Notes under the pieces: model-generated | Database searches by the model: none | Seen by the model: only the letters and a program-made list of their open reading frames with translations | Told to the model about the DNA's origin: nothing | Translations under genes and position numbers: made by a program | Shown: piece after piece, positions 25,020 to 33,407 of the stretch | Numbering within the stretch: position 1 is the stretch's first letter | How the letters are laid out: every line of letters begins with the position of its first letter | From: VRUE01 sp963745915 | Lineage (GTDB): Bacteria; Actinomycetota; Thermoleophilia; Solirubrobacterales; 70-9 | Assembly: GCA_963745915.1 (NCBI GenBank) | Contig: CAVUZA010000002.1 | Coordinates: 2,356,001 to 2,420,000, forward strand | DNA length: 64,000 nucleotides | Direction of reading: 5' to 3'

Positions 25020-26405
25020 CTAGCTCCAATCCCTGATGTCGACGAAGTGTCCCTCGACGGCCGCGGCGGCGGCCATCCTCGGGCTTACCAGGTGGGTCCG
25101 GCCGCCCTTGCCCTGGCGGCCCTCGAAGTTGCGGTTCGAGGTCGAGGCGCAGCGCTCGCCCTCGATCAGGATGTCGGGGTTCATCCCCAGGCACATCGAG
25201 CAGCCCGCCTCGCGCCATTCGAAGCCGGCCGAGCGGAAGACGTCGTGCAGACCCTCGGCCTCGGCCTCGGCCTTGACCTGCTGGGAGCCGGGCACGACCA
25301 TGCCGCGCACCGAGCTCGCCACCTTGCGGCCGTCGACCATCGACGCCGCCTCGCGCAGGTCCTCGATCCGCGAGTTGGTGCAGGAGCCGATGAAGACCCG
25401 TTCGGGCCGCACCTCGGTCATCGGCGTGCCGGCCTCGAGCCCCATGTAGGCGAGCGCCCGCTCGGCCGCCTCGCGGTCGGCGGGCGAGTCGATCGCCGCC
25501 GGGTCGGGGACCGAGTCGGTCACCTCGACCACCATGCCCGGGGTCGTCCCCCAGGTCACCATCGGCGAGATCGCCGGGGCGTCGACCTCGACCTCGGTGT
25601 CGAACTCGGCGCCGTCCTCGGTCGGCAGCGAGCGCCAGCGCTCGACCGCGGCCTCGAAGTCGGCCGGGGCGCCGGGCTTGCCGCGCACCCACTCGAAGGT
25701 GGTCTCGTCGGGGGCGATCATCCCCGCCCGGCCACCGCCCTCGATCGTCATGTTGCAGATCGTCATCCGGCCCGGCATCGAGAGCGCCTCGACCGCCGGC
25801 CCGGCGTACTCGACCGCGTGGCCGACCATGCCGCCGGTGCCGAGGCGGCCGATCGTCGCCAGGATCAGGTCCTTGGGCGTCACCCCGGCCCCCAGCTCGC
25901 CGGCGTAGGAGATCCGCATCGTCTTCGGCCGCTTCTGCACCAGGCACTGGGTGGCGAGCACGTGCTCGACCTCGGAGGTGCCGATGCCGAAGGCGAGCGC
26001 GCCGAAGGCGCCGTGGGTCGAGGTGTGGCTGTCGCCGCAGACGATCGTCATCCCCGGCTGGGTCACGCCCAGCTCAGGGCCGATCACGTGGACGATGCCC
26101 TGGCGCTCGGAGCCCAGCGAGTAGATCGGGATGCCGAACTCCTCGCAGTTGCGCTCCAGGGTCTCGACCTGGACCCGGGAGAGCTGGTCGGCGATCAGCC
26201 GCGCCGCCATCGTGCCGTCGGTCGGCACGTTGTGGTCGGCGGTGGCGATCGTCTTGTCGGGGCGGCGCACCGGCCGGCCCGCCATCCGCAGCCCGTCGAA
26301 GGCCTGCGGCGAGGTCACCTCGTGGACCAGGTGCAGGTCGATGTAGATCAGGCCCTCGGCGACCTCGTGCGCCTCCCAGAGCTTGTCGAACATGGTCTTC
26401 GCCAT
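25020..26405 (-). CDS. leuC: 3-isopropylmalate dehydratase large subunit
   Basis: 4Fe-4S hydro-lyase subunit that isomerises 2- to 3-isopropylmalate. 461 aa; GGAGGAGGAGA directly before ATG 26405. Substrate and cluster motifs: DLHLVHEVTSPQAF, VCGDSHTSTHGAFGALAFG, FIGSCTNSRIEDLREAA (first cluster Cys) and GCSMCLGMNPD (other two Cys), with STSNRNFEGRQG. Downstream leuD follows after 2 nt. An XRE-cupin regulator gene lies 11 nt upstream on the same strand and may be cotranscribed. Confidence 0.97.
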   Translation of the reverse strand: MAKTMFDKLWEAHEVAEGLIYIDLHLVHEVTSPQAFDGLRMAGRPVRRPDKTIATADHNVPTDGTMAARLIADQLSRVQVETLERNCEEFGIPIYSLGSERQGIVHVIGPELGVTQPGMTIVCGDSHTSTHGAFGALAFGIGTSEVEHVLATQCLVQKRPKTMRISYAGELGAGVTPKDLILATIGRLGTGGMVGHAVEYAGPAVEALSMPGRMTICNMTIEGGGRAGMIAPDETTFEWVRGKPGAPADFEAAVERWRSLPTEDGAEFDTEVEVDAPAISPMVTWGTTPGMVVEVTDSVPDPAAIDSPADREAAERALAYMGLEAGTPMTEVRPERVFIGSCTNSRIEDLREAASMVDGRKVASSVRGMVVPGSQQVKAEAEAEGLHDVFRSAGFEWREAGCSMCLGMNPDILIEGERCASTSNRNFEGRQGKGGRTHLVSPRMAAAAAVEGHFVDIRDWS

Positions 26406-26416
26406 CTCTCCTCCTC

Positions 26417-27019
26417 CTAGCCGCGCCTCAGGCCGGCGGCGATCACGGCGAGGAAGCGGGTCGGCTCCTCGCCTTCGTTCTCGAAGTGGTGCGGCAGGTC
26501 GGCGTCGAAGGTGACGCTGTCGCCGGCGCCCAGCTCGTGGCGGGTGCCGTCGACGACCAGGGCCAGGGTGCCGGCGAGGACGACCGCGGTCTCGCGGCTG
26601 CCGGGCTCGTGCATCGGCGGGTCCTCGCGCCCGCCGGTGCTCGCCCCGGGCTCCAGCTCGTGCAGGGAGACGTCGGCGCGCTGGCCGGGCAGCGGCGGGG
26701 TCAGCTCCTCGAAGCGGTGGCCGCCGCGCTCCAGCCGGCGCCGCTCGCCGGCGCGGCTGACGGCGACGTGCTCGCCCTCGTCGAGGCGCAGCAGCTGGGA
26801 GAGGGTGAGCTCGAGCCCGGTGGCGATCCGCGCCGCGACCGCCAGGGTCGGGCTGGTCTCGCCGCGCTCGACCTGGGAGAGCATCGGCGCGCTCACCCCC
26901 GAGCGCTCGCCGAGATCGCGCAGCGAGAGGCCCATCGCCTCGCGCAGCGCCCGCACCCGCGGGCCGACCGCCGGGGCGGCGACGGCGGGGCCGTCTTTCT
27001 CGGGGCTGGCGACGCTCAC
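26417..27019 (-). CDS. XRE-family regulator with C-terminal cupin
   Basis: 200 aa from GTG 27019; longer frames run through the divergent tetR gene. Helix-turn-helix (RVRALREAMGLSLRDLGERS, VSAPMLSQVERGETSPTL) at about residues 20-60, then a cupin domain near residues 120-190 (DPPMHEPGSRETAVVLAGTL, LGAGDSVTFDADLPHHFENE). Such HTH-cupin proteins are often one-component sensors for amino acids or small organic ligands. It sits 11 nt before leuC, so it may regulate the leu genes; the ligand is unknown. Confidence 0.9.
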   Translation of the reverse strand: MSVASPEKDGPAVAAPAVGPRVRALREAMGLSLRDLGERSGVSAPMLSQVERGETSPTLAVAARIATGLELTLSQLLRLDEGEHVAVSRAGERRRLERGGHRFEELTPPLPGQRADVSLHELEPGASTGGREDPPMHEPGSRETAVVLAGTLALVVDGTRHELGAGDSVTFDADLPHHFENEGEEPTRFLAVIAAGLRRG

Positions 27020-27069
27020 CGCTTGTACGTTATCACGTATGAACGTATGCAGATGCGCAAGTGCTATAA

Positions 27070-27087
27070 AAACCGACCAGTCGGTTT
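27070..27087. promoter_or_regulatory. TetR-type operator between the XRE-cupin and tetR genes
   Basis: AAACCGACCAGTCGGTTT: 8-bp perfect arms around CA, the classic form of operators bound by TetR-family repressors. It overlaps a TATAAA-like element at 27065-27070 and lies 29 bp before the tetR start, which fits autoregulation of tetR-clc. A second imperfect symmetric tract (ACGTTATCACGTATGAACGT, about 27027-27046) lies nearer the XRE-cupin start. Confidence 0.75.
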
Positions 27088-27115
27088 GTGACCCCGATCC
27101 GCACCGGAGCCCCCC

Positions 27116-27712
27116 TTGCCCAAGCTGCGCCCCGAAGTCAAAGACGCCCGCCGCCGGCAGCTGCTCGACGCCGCCTGGCGCTGCGCGGCGGAGAAGCGCT
27201 TCGCCGAGATGGCGGTCGACGACGTCTGCGCCGAGGCGGGCCTGAGCAAGGGCGCCTTCTACGGCTACTTCGCCAGCAAGGACGACCTGCTGGCCGCCCT
27301 GCTCGAGGCCGACGCCGAGACCCTCGACCGCACCCTCGACCGGATCGGCGCCGGCGAGGAGAACGGGGTCGAGCGGCTGCGCCGCTTCTCGCAGGCGATG
27401 CTCGAGCACGCCGGCGACCGCGGCCGCGCCCAGGTCCGCGCCGACCTCTGGGCCGCGGTGCTCGGCATGGGCGCCCTGCGCGAGCCCTTCGTCGCCAGCA
27501 ACGCCGCGCGGCGGGCCCGGCTGCGCGCCTGGATCGAGCAGGGGGTCGAGCGCGGCGAGCTGCGCGAGGTCCCCGCCAACGCGCTCGCCTCGCTGCTGCT
27601 GGCGACCGCCGACGGCCTGATGCTGCACGGCAGCCTCGACCCCAGCGCCTTCCGCTGGGAGAACATCCGCCGCGCCGTCGCCGAGCTGCTCGACGGGATC
27701 GCGGTCCGGTGA
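27116..27712 (+). CDS. TetR-family transcriptional repressor
   Basis: 198 aa from TTG 27116 with GGAG upstream. N-terminal DNA-binding domain: RRRQLLDAAWRCAAEKRF and the recognition part VDDVCAEAGLSKGAFYGYFA (residues about 35-55), then KDDLLAALL. The ligand-binding C-terminal domain is unremarkable. An operator of the standard ACCGACCAGTCGGT type sits just upstream. Overlaps the clc gene by four bases (GTGA), so it probably controls the transporter and itself. Confidence 0.93.
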   Translation: MPKLRPEVKDARRRQLLDAAWRCAAEKRFAEMAVDDVCAEAGLSKGAFYGYFASKDDLLAALLEADAETLDRTLDRIGAGEENGVERLRRFSQAMLEHAGDRGRAQVRADLWAAVLGMGALREPFVASNAARRARLRAWIEQGVERGELREVPANALASLLLATADGLMLHGSLDPSAFRWENIRRAVAELLDGIAVR

Positions 27713-29154
27713 GGACGCGCGCCTGGCTGGCGGGCTCGGGCGGGCTGCTGGCCCTGGCCCTGCTGGTCGGCGTCGGCGCCGGCCTCGGCGCGATCGCCTT
27801 CCGCTTCCTGATCGAGGGCTTCACCCACGTCTTCACCGGCCAGGCCGATTACGGCGCCGGCGGCCGGGTCGGGAACCCGCTCGTGCCCGGCCTCGGGATC
27901 TGGTTCGTGGTCCTCGCCCCGGTCGGCGGCGGGCTGCTCTACGGGCCGCTGATCGACCGCTTCGCCCCCGAGGCGCGCGGCCACGGCGTGCCCGAGGTGA
28001 TGCTCGCCGTGACCCGCGAGGGCGGCCGCATCCGGCCCGCGGTCGCCGCGGTCAAGTCGCTCGCCTCGGCGCTCTGCATCGGCTCGGGCGGCTCGGTCGG
28101 GCGCGAGGGGCCGATCGTGCAGATCGGCTCGGCGCTGGGCTCCGCCCTGGGCCAGGCGACCGGCTCGCCCGAGGCGCGAATGCGGCTGCTGGTCGCCTGC
28201 GGCGCGGCGGCCGGCATCTCGGCCACCTTCAACGCCCCGATCGCCGGCGTCTTCTTCGCCCTCGAGGTGATCCTGCGCGACTTCGAGACCCGCTCCTTCG
28301 GCGCCGTGGTGATCGCCTCGGTGGTCGCCGACACGATCGGCCGCGCCGCCTTCGGCTCCGAAGCCTTCCTCTCCCTGCCCCAGCTCGGCGTCGGCTCGGT
28401 CGCCGGCTACCCGCTCTACCTCCTACTCGGCCTGCTGGCGGCGGTGGTCGGCGTCGGCTTCATCCGCGTCCTCTACGCGATGGAGGACCGCGCCGACGCG
28501 CTCTGGCGCTTCCCGGAAGCGTGGCGGCCGGCGGCCGGCGGCCTGCTGCTCGGCCTGCTGCTGCTCGCCCTGCCCGAGATGTACGGGGTCGGCTACCCGG
28601 TGCTGGAAGGGGCGATCGACGGCCGCTACGCGCTGCTCTTCATGCTCGTCCTGCTCGCCGGCAAGGTGCTGGCCACCAGCCTGACCCTCTCGATCGGCGG
28701 CTCGGGCGGGGTCTTCGCGCCCTCGCTGTTCATGGGCGCGATGCTGGGCGCGGCCTTCGGCGCCGGCGCCCACGACCTGCTGCCCGGGATCGCCGGCCCG
28801 GCGGGCGCCTACGGCCTGATCGGCATGGGCGCCGTCTTCGCCGCCACCGCGCGGGCGCCGATGACCGCGATCCTGGTCATCTTCGAGCTGACCGGCGACT
28901 ACCGGATCATGCTGCCGCTGATGCTGGCGGTGGTGATCGCCACCGCCCTCGCCAGCCGCCTCTCGCCGGAGTCGATCTACACCCTGAAGCTGCTGCGCCG
29001 GGGCATCCCGCTGCACGCGCGGCGCCCGCTCGACGTCCTGCTCGAATCCGAGGAACACGGCCTGGCTGTGGTCGACCGCTCGCGCGGCGAGGTCGTAAGC
29101 TGGCTCTCCAGCGGCGACGTGCAGCGGATCGACGACCGACACCTGAAGCAGTGA
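27709..29154 (+). CDS. ClC-family chloride channel/antiporter
   Basis: 481 aa from GTG 27709, overlapping tetR by four bases. About ten membrane helices. Selectivity signatures GSGGSVGREGPIVQIGSALG (about residues 116-135) and GGSGGVFAPSLFMGAMLGAA (about residues 325-345) are intact; the extracellular/gating Glu is in GREGP. A short cytoplasmic tail follows (LRRGIPLHARRPLDVLLESE) that resembles the beginning of a CBS domain but is too short for a pair. Channel versus H+/Cl- exchange cannot be decided from these motifs. Confidence 0.93.
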   Translation: MRTRAWLAGSGGLLALALLVGVGAGLGAIAFRFLIEGFTHVFTGQADYGAGGRVGNPLVPGLGIWFVVLAPVGGGLLYGPLIDRFAPEARGHGVPEVMLAVTREGGRIRPAVAAVKSLASALCIGSGGSVGREGPIVQIGSALGSALGQATGSPEARMRLLVACGAAAGISATFNAPIAGVFFALEVILRDFETRSFGAVVIASVVADTIGRAAFGSEAFLSLPQLGVGSVAGYPLYLLLGLLAAVVGVGFIRVLYAMEDRADALWRFPEAWRPAAGGLLLGLLLLALPEMYGVGYPVLEGAIDGRYALLFMLVLLAGKVLATSLTLSIGGSGGVFAPSLFMGAMLGAAFGAGAHDLLPGIAGPAGAYGLIGMGAVFAATARAPMTAILVIFELTGDYRIMLPLMLAVVIATALASRLSPESIYTLKLLRRGIPLHARRPLDVLLESEEHGLAVVDRSRGEVVSWLSSGDVQRIDDRHLKQ

Positions 29155-29564
29155 GCGGCGACGAGCAGCCCCTGGAGGCGCTGGCGACGGTGCTGCGCGG
29201 CAGCGCCGTGCCCTACGGCTACACGCTGACGGTGCTCTCCAGCCACAGCATCGTCTCCCACAGCCACGGGCCGCCGACCGTGCTCGACATCCTGCTCTTC
29301 GTGATCGGCGCGATCGGCGCCTTCGTCATGCTCGCCCTCGCCTCACGGCGGATGGCGCCGCGGCCACTGCCGACCGCCCCGGTCGACCTGATCCGCGCCG
29401 GCATGGTCCACGTCTTCGCGATCGGCGCCGCCTTCGGCGCCAGCGCCCTGATCGCCCTGATCCCCGGCATCGCCGCCTGGCCCCTAACCGCCTTTACGGC
29501 AACAGCCCTCTATCTATCGATCGCCAGCCTCGAGATCGACATAGCCCACCGCTTGGACGAGTGA
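29151..29564 (+). CDS. Small membrane protein of unknown function
   Basis: 137 aa from GTG 29151, which overlaps the clc stop (GTGA). About three membrane segments: VLDILLFVIGAIGAFVMLAL, MVHVFAIGAAFGASALIALI and a C-terminal AFTATALYLSIASLEI. Third gene of the tetR-clc operon. No family assigned. Followed by a strong family A palindrome that sits before the convergent leuA end. Confidence 0.65.
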   Translation: MSGDEQPLEALATVLRGSAVPYGYTLTVLSSHSIVSHSHGPPTVLDILLFVIGAIGAFVMLALASRRMAPRPLPTAPVDLIRAGMVHVFAIGAAFGASALIALIPGIAAWPLTAFTATALYLSIASLEIDIAHRLDE

Positions 29565-29565
29565 G

Positions 29566-29628
29566 CCCCGCCGAACTGCATCAAATTCCAGCTCTGGCAG
29601 AGCTGGAATTTGATGCAGTTCGGCGGGG
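29566..29628. repeat. Intergenic palindrome, family A copy 2 (29-bp perfect arms)
   Basis: Arms CCCCGCCGAACTGCATCAAA continuing to AGCTC, perfect over 29 bp with loop TGGCA. It occupies the gap between two convergent genes (membrane protein and leuA) and may act as a bidirectional transcription barrier; no T-runs are present. Confidence 0.92.
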
Positions 29629-29633
29629 GCGAC

Positions 29634-31220
29634 TCACGGCCCGGGCGTCCGCTCGACGGCCGCCTCGGCGGTGGCCGCCTCAGCCTCGCGGATCGCGGCG
29701 CCCTCCAGGGCGTTGGACAGGGCCCTGACGTAGGCGCGGGCCGAGGCCTCGAGGATGTCGGTCGCCACCCCCTGGCCGGTCGCCAGGCGGCCGGCGGCGC
29801 GCAGCATCACCGTCACCTGGCCGAGCGCGTCCTCGCCGCCGGTGACCGCCTCGACCGTGTACTGGCGCAGCTCGCACTCGGTGCCGGCGGCCTTCTGGAT
29901 CGCGAGGAAGATCGCGTCGACCGGGCCGTCGCCGCCCGACTCGCCGACCGCCTCCTCGCCGGAGGGCATCTTGACCGCGACCCGGGCCAGCGGCTCGCGC
30001 CGCGAGCCGGCCTCGACCTCGAACCAGGCCAGCTCGTGGGCGTCGGCCTTCTCGCGCATCTCGTCGGAGACGATCGCCTCCAGGTCGAGCGCCGTCACCT
30101 GCTTCTTGCGGTCGGCGATCTCCTTGAAGCGCTTGAAGGCGGCGTTCAGCGCGTTGCCCTCGACCTTGAAGCCGAGCTGCTCCAGCGCGTCGCGCAGGGC
30201 GTGGCGGCCGGAGTGCTTGCCGAGCACGATCGAGTTCGACTCGAGGCCGACCTCGGTCGCGTCCATGATCTCGTAGGTGGTGCGCTCCTTCAACACTCCG
30301 TCCTGGTGGATGCCGGACTCGTGGGCGAAGGCGTTGCGGCCGACGATCGCCTTGTTGGGCTGGATCGCGTAGCCGGTCAGGCGCGAGACCATGCGGCTGG
30401 TGCGGGCCAGCTCACGGGTGTTGACCCCGGTGCTGAGACCGTGGGCGTCCTCGCGGGTGCGGATCAGCATCACGATCTCCTCCAGCGAGCAGTTGCCGGC
30501 CCGCTCGCCGATCCCGTTCACCGCGCACTCGACCTGGCGCGCCCCGGCCAGCAGGCCGGCGTAGGAGTTGGCGACCGCCAGCCCCAGGTCGTCGTGGCAG
30601 TGGACCGAGAGCTCGACCCCGCGCAGGCCGGGCGCCAGCTCGTAGAGGCGCCGGAAGTACTCGGCGTACTCCTCCGGCGTCGTGTAGCCGACGGTGTCGG
30701 GGATGTTGACGACCGTCGCCCCCTCCTCGACCGCGATCGCGCAGACCTCGGCGGTGTACTCGACGTCGGCGCGGGTGGCGTCCATCGGCGAGAACTCGAC
30801 GTCGGAGCAGTAGCTCTTGGCCAGGGCGACGGCGGCCCGCGCCTGGCCCTTGACGTCCTCGCGGTCGGTCTGCAGCTGGTGCTCGATGTGGATGTCGGAG
30901 GTCGAGACGAAGGTGTGGATGCGGGGCCGCTCGGCGTCCTTGATGGCCCCCCAGGCGGCGTCGATGTCGGCCTTGTGGGTGCGGGCCAGGCCGCAGATCG
31001 CCGGCCCCTCGACCTCGCGGGCGATCGCCTCGACCGCCTCGAAGTCGCCGGGCGAGGTGATCGGGAAGCCGGCCTCGATCGTGTCGACGCCGAGACGGGC
31101 GAGCTGCTGGGCGATCTCGACCTTCTCCGCCGTGTTGAGCGAGATCCCCGGCGACTGCTCGCCGTCTCGCAGGGTGGTGTCGAAGATGTGGACGCGGTCC
31201 GCGTCGTCTGCTCGTGCCAC
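29634..31220 (-). CDS. leuA: 2-isopropylmalate synthase
   Basis: First committed step of leucine synthesis: acetyl-CoA plus 2-ketoisovalerate. 528 aa, GTG 31220 behind GGAGGAGGA. TIM-barrel motifs FDTTLRDGEQSPGISLN (residues 13-29), VELSVHCHDDLGLAVANSYAG (metal-binding HxH) and GIGERAGNCSLEEIVMLI; C-terminal LeuA regulatory domain with VTGGEDALGQVTVMLR, responsible for leucine feedback. A leader with a Leu-rich peptide precedes it, giving probable attenuation. Confidence 0.97.
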   Translation of the reverse strand: MARADDADRVHIFDTTLRDGEQSPGISLNTAEKVEIAQQLARLGVDTIEAGFPITSPGDFEAVEAIAREVEGPAICGLARTHKADIDAAWGAIKDAERPRIHTFVSTSDIHIEHQLQTDREDVKGQARAAVALAKSYCSDVEFSPMDATRADVEYTAEVCAIAVEEGATVVNIPDTVGYTTPEEYAEYFRRLYELAPGLRGVELSVHCHDDLGLAVANSYAGLLAGARQVECAVNGIGERAGNCSLEEIVMLIRTREDAHGLSTGVNTRELARTSRMVSRLTGYAIQPNKAIVGRNAFAHESGIHQDGVLKERTTYEIMDATEVGLESNSIVLGKHSGRHALRDALEQLGFKVEGNALNAAFKRFKEIADRKKQVTALDLEAIVSDEMREKADAHELAWFEVEAGSRREPLARVAVKMPSGEEAVGESGGDGPVDAIFLAIQKAAGTECELRQYTVEAVTGGEDALGQVTVMLRAAGRLATGQGVATDILEASARAYVRALSNALEGAAIREAEAATAEAAVERTPGP

Positions 31221-31247
31221 TGGGTCCTCCTCCTTCTCTACTTCGCT

Positions 31248-31350
31248 CGAATGACCTTTTCTCTCGCGGCTCTCGCGCCGCCCAGCGCTATTCCCCCCGA
31301 GGGGGGAGGAGAAGGAGAAGCGCCAGGCTGTCGGGCCGGTGAGTCATTCG
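31248..31350 (-). promoter_or_regulatory. Leucine attenuation leader of leuA
   Basis: The minus-strand leader has two complementary segments, CGAATGAC at 31343-31350 (covering the leader-peptide start codon) and GTCATTCG at 31248-31255, 28 bp before leuA. Between them lie a CCCCCC/GGGGGG hairpin (31293-31306) at the end of the leader peptide and a GCGGC/GCCGC hairpin (31266-31281). Ribosome stalling at the Leu codons would change which pairings form. No U-run terminator is visible, so the switch may act on translation, as in the actinobacterial LEU element described for leuA. Confidence 0.65.
31288..31347 (-). CDS. leuL: leuA leader peptide
   Basis: 19-residue reading frame MTHRPDSLALLLLLPPRGE with five consecutive leucine codons (CTT CTC CTT CTC CTC) and one more Leu just before, placed 68 bp upstream of leuA. 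A run of codons for the end product, a stop and then alternative RNA structures are the hallmark of ribosome-mediated attenuation. Weak ribosome-binding site (GAAGCGACCG). Confidence 0.8.
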   Translation of the reverse strand: MTHRPDSLALLLLLPPRGE

Positions 31351-31439
31351 GTCGCTTCAGCTTAGCGTAGGCTCGCCGCATCGCAACCGAGGGCCAGCAG
31401 ACCTCCATCCCCCGCTCCACCTGGCTCGCCCTGATCGCG

Positions 31440-32765
31440 ATGGGCGTCGCGGTGATCGTGATCGCCAACGACTTCTCGGCGATCAACGTCGCCCTGCCCC
31501 GCATGGAGCGGGACTTCGACACCAACGTCAACACGATCCAGTGGGTGGTCAACGCCTACGCGCTGACCTTCGGGGTGATGATCGTCACCGGCGGCCGGCT
31601 CGCCGACATGTTCGGCCGCCGCAACGCCTTCTTCCTCGGCACCGCGATCTTCGCCTCGATGTCGGCCCTGGGCGGAGCGGCGCAGAGCGAGGCCTGGCTG
31701 ATCGCGACGAGGACGGTGATGGGGATCGGCGGGGCGCTGATGTGGCCGGCGATCCTCGGCATGACCTACGCGATCCTGCCCGAGGAGAAGGCCGGCCTGG
31801 CGGGCGGGATCATCATCGGCGCCGCCGGACTGGGCAACGCCCTCGGGCCGCTGATCGGCGGGGTGCTGACCGAAGCGCTGAGCTGGCGCTGGATCTTCTT
31901 CCTCAACGTGCCGGTCTCGGCCTTCGCCGTGCTCGTCACCTACCGGCTGGTCCGGGTCGCCGAGCCCGATCAGTCCGAGCGGCGGATCGACTACGCCGGC
32001 ATCGCCACCCTCTCGCTCGGCCTGGTGGCGCTGCTCGTCGCCCTCGACCAGATCGACGACTGGGGCTTCGGCGACCCGCGCGTGCTCGGCCTGCTCGTCC
32101 TCTCGGCGCTGATGCTGGTCGCCTTCGCGCCGATCGAGCGGCGCGCCGGCGCCAGCGCCCTGGTGCCGCGCGCGGTGATGGCCAACGAGAGCTTCCGCGC
32201 CTCCTGCCTGGCGATCCTGCTGATGTCGGCGACCTTCTTCGCGGCGCTGCTCTACCTGCCCCAGTTCATGCAGGAACGGCTCGACTTCACGCCGCTGCAG
32301 GCAGGGCTCGGGATGCTGCCCTTCCTCGCCGTCTTCGCCTGCGTCTCCTTCGTCGCCGGGCCGCTATACGAGCGGCTGGGGGCGAAGCTGCTGGCCTCGG
32401 TCGGCGCCGCCTGCATCGCGGTCGCCCCCTTCGTCTTCTCCCTGGTCGGCGAGGGCTCGGGCTACGGCTCGCTGATCGCCGGCATGGTCGTGCTCGGGAT
32501 CGGGATCGGCAGCTTCTACCCGACCGCGACCACCGCCGGGGTCACCTCGGTCGACGAATCGCAGACCAGCCTCGCCGGCGGCATCGTCTACATGTTCCAG
32601 ATCGCCGGCGGCTCGATCGGGCTCGGGCTGACGACGATGGTCTTCTCCTCGCAGAGCAACTTCGTCGACGGCATCCAGGCCGCCTTCCGCCTCGATGCGG
32701 CGCTCTCGCTCGCCGGCTTCCTCGTCGCCCTGCTCTTCGTCGGCGGGCGGCTGCTGCGCCGTTAA
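31440..32765 (+). CDS. MFS drug-efflux-type transporter (DHA2/EmrB-QacA family)
   Basis: 441 aa, about 13-14 membrane helices. Helix 1 motif NDFSAINVALPRMERDF, motif A GGRLADMFGRRNAFFLG, motif C-like GLGNALGPLIGGVLTEALSWRWIFFLNVP at about residues 130-160, typical of proton-driven multidrug exporters. The predicted first helix begins five residues before ATG 31440, and the frame is open back to 31371 with no standard start, so a slightly longer N-terminus with a rare start is possible. Ends in a TTAA shared with the convergent RTX gene. Confidence 0.9.
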   Translation: MGVAVIVIANDFSAINVALPRMERDFDTNVNTIQWVVNAYALTFGVMIVTGGRLADMFGRRNAFFLGTAIFASMSALGGAAQSEAWLIATRTVMGIGGALMWPAILGMTYAILPEEKAGLAGGIIIGAAGLGNALGPLIGGVLTEALSWRWIFFLNVPVSAFAVLVTYRLVRVAEPDQSERRIDYAGIATLSLGLVALLVALDQIDDWGFGDPRVLGLLVLSALMLVAFAPIERRAGASALVPRAVMANESFRASCLAILLMSATFFAALLYLPQFMQERLDFTPLQAGLGMLPFLAVFACVSFVAGPLYERLGAKLLASVGAACIAVAPFVFSLVGEGSGYGSLIAGMVVLGIGIGSFYPTATTAGVTSVDESQTSLAGGIVYMFQIAGGSIGLGLTTMVFSSQSNFVDGIQAAFRLDAALSLAGFLVALLFVGGRLLRR

Positions 32766-33373
32766 CCGCGGTGGCGGAGGCTCTGGCGCACGTTGTCGTG
32801 CCCGCCGCCGCCGCGGACGACGTCGCGGCCGATGCCGCCCCGCACCGTGTCGTCGCCGGGCCCGCCGCGGACGACGTCGTCACCGGGCCCGCCGTAGATC
32901 AGGTCGTCGCCGCCCCGTCCGGCGAGGCGGTCGTCGCCATTGCCGCCGATGATCAGGTCGTCGCCGCTGCCGCCGAAGAGCGCGTCGTCGCCGGCGCCGC
33001 CGCGCAGGGTCACCGGGATCTCGACCGCGCGGGAGACGCCGACCACGTCGTCGCCGCGCCCGGCGTTGACCTCGAAGCCGGCGACCAGCGGCGCCTGGCA
33101 GAGCAGCTCGTTGGAGTTGCCGGGCGGGTTTTCGCAGACCGTGCCGCCGACCTCGAGCGGCACCACCGAGTCGATCACGTAGCTGCGCCCGTCCGGGCTG
33201 AGCCAGATGTGCATCATGTTTTCGGCCGAGCCGCCGGCGAGCACGATCGTGTAGGTGGCCGGGCCCTTTTCCGGCGGTTCGGCCGGCGGCTTGCCGGGCG
33301 CGCCCGAGGCCGGCGACAGGAATGCCGCCTGCGCCGCCAGAGCGGCCAGCATGATCGAGATCGCCCTCTTCAT
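32762..33373 (-). CDS. Secreted protein with RTX calcium-binding repeats
   Basis: 203 aa from ATG 33373 with a signal peptide (MKRAISIMLAALAAQAAFLS ending near SGAPG). The C-terminal half has tandem nonapeptide repeats of the GGxGxDxUx type (GGAGDDALF, GGSGDDLII, GGNGDDRLA, GRGGDDLIY, GGPGDDVVR, GGPGDDTVR), which fold as a calcium beta-roll. No catalytic domain is attached, unlike true toxins or proteases. An acidic, secreted, probably structural or adhesive protein. Convergent with the MFS gene, sharing the TTAA stop. Confidence 0.88.
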   Translation of the reverse strand: MKRAISIMLAALAAQAAFLSPASGAPGKPPAEPPEKGPATYTIVLAGGSAENMMHIWLSPDGRSYVIDSVVPLEVGGTVCENPPGNSNELLCQAPLVAGFEVNAGRGDDVVGVSRAVEIPVTLRGGAGDDALFGGSGDDLIIGGNGDDRLAGRGGDDLIYGGPGDDVVRGGPGDDTVRGGIGRDVVRGGGGHDNVRQSLRHRG

Positions 33374-33407
33374 CGCGTACACGTCCCCCACCCCGTCGGG
33401 CGGCGTC

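Noticed and set aside
32762..33060. Direct DNA repeats resembling a CRISPR or tandem array
   Set aside because: They are codons for RTX nonapeptides (GGxGDDxxx), imperfect at DNA level and in frame; no spacers of constant length.
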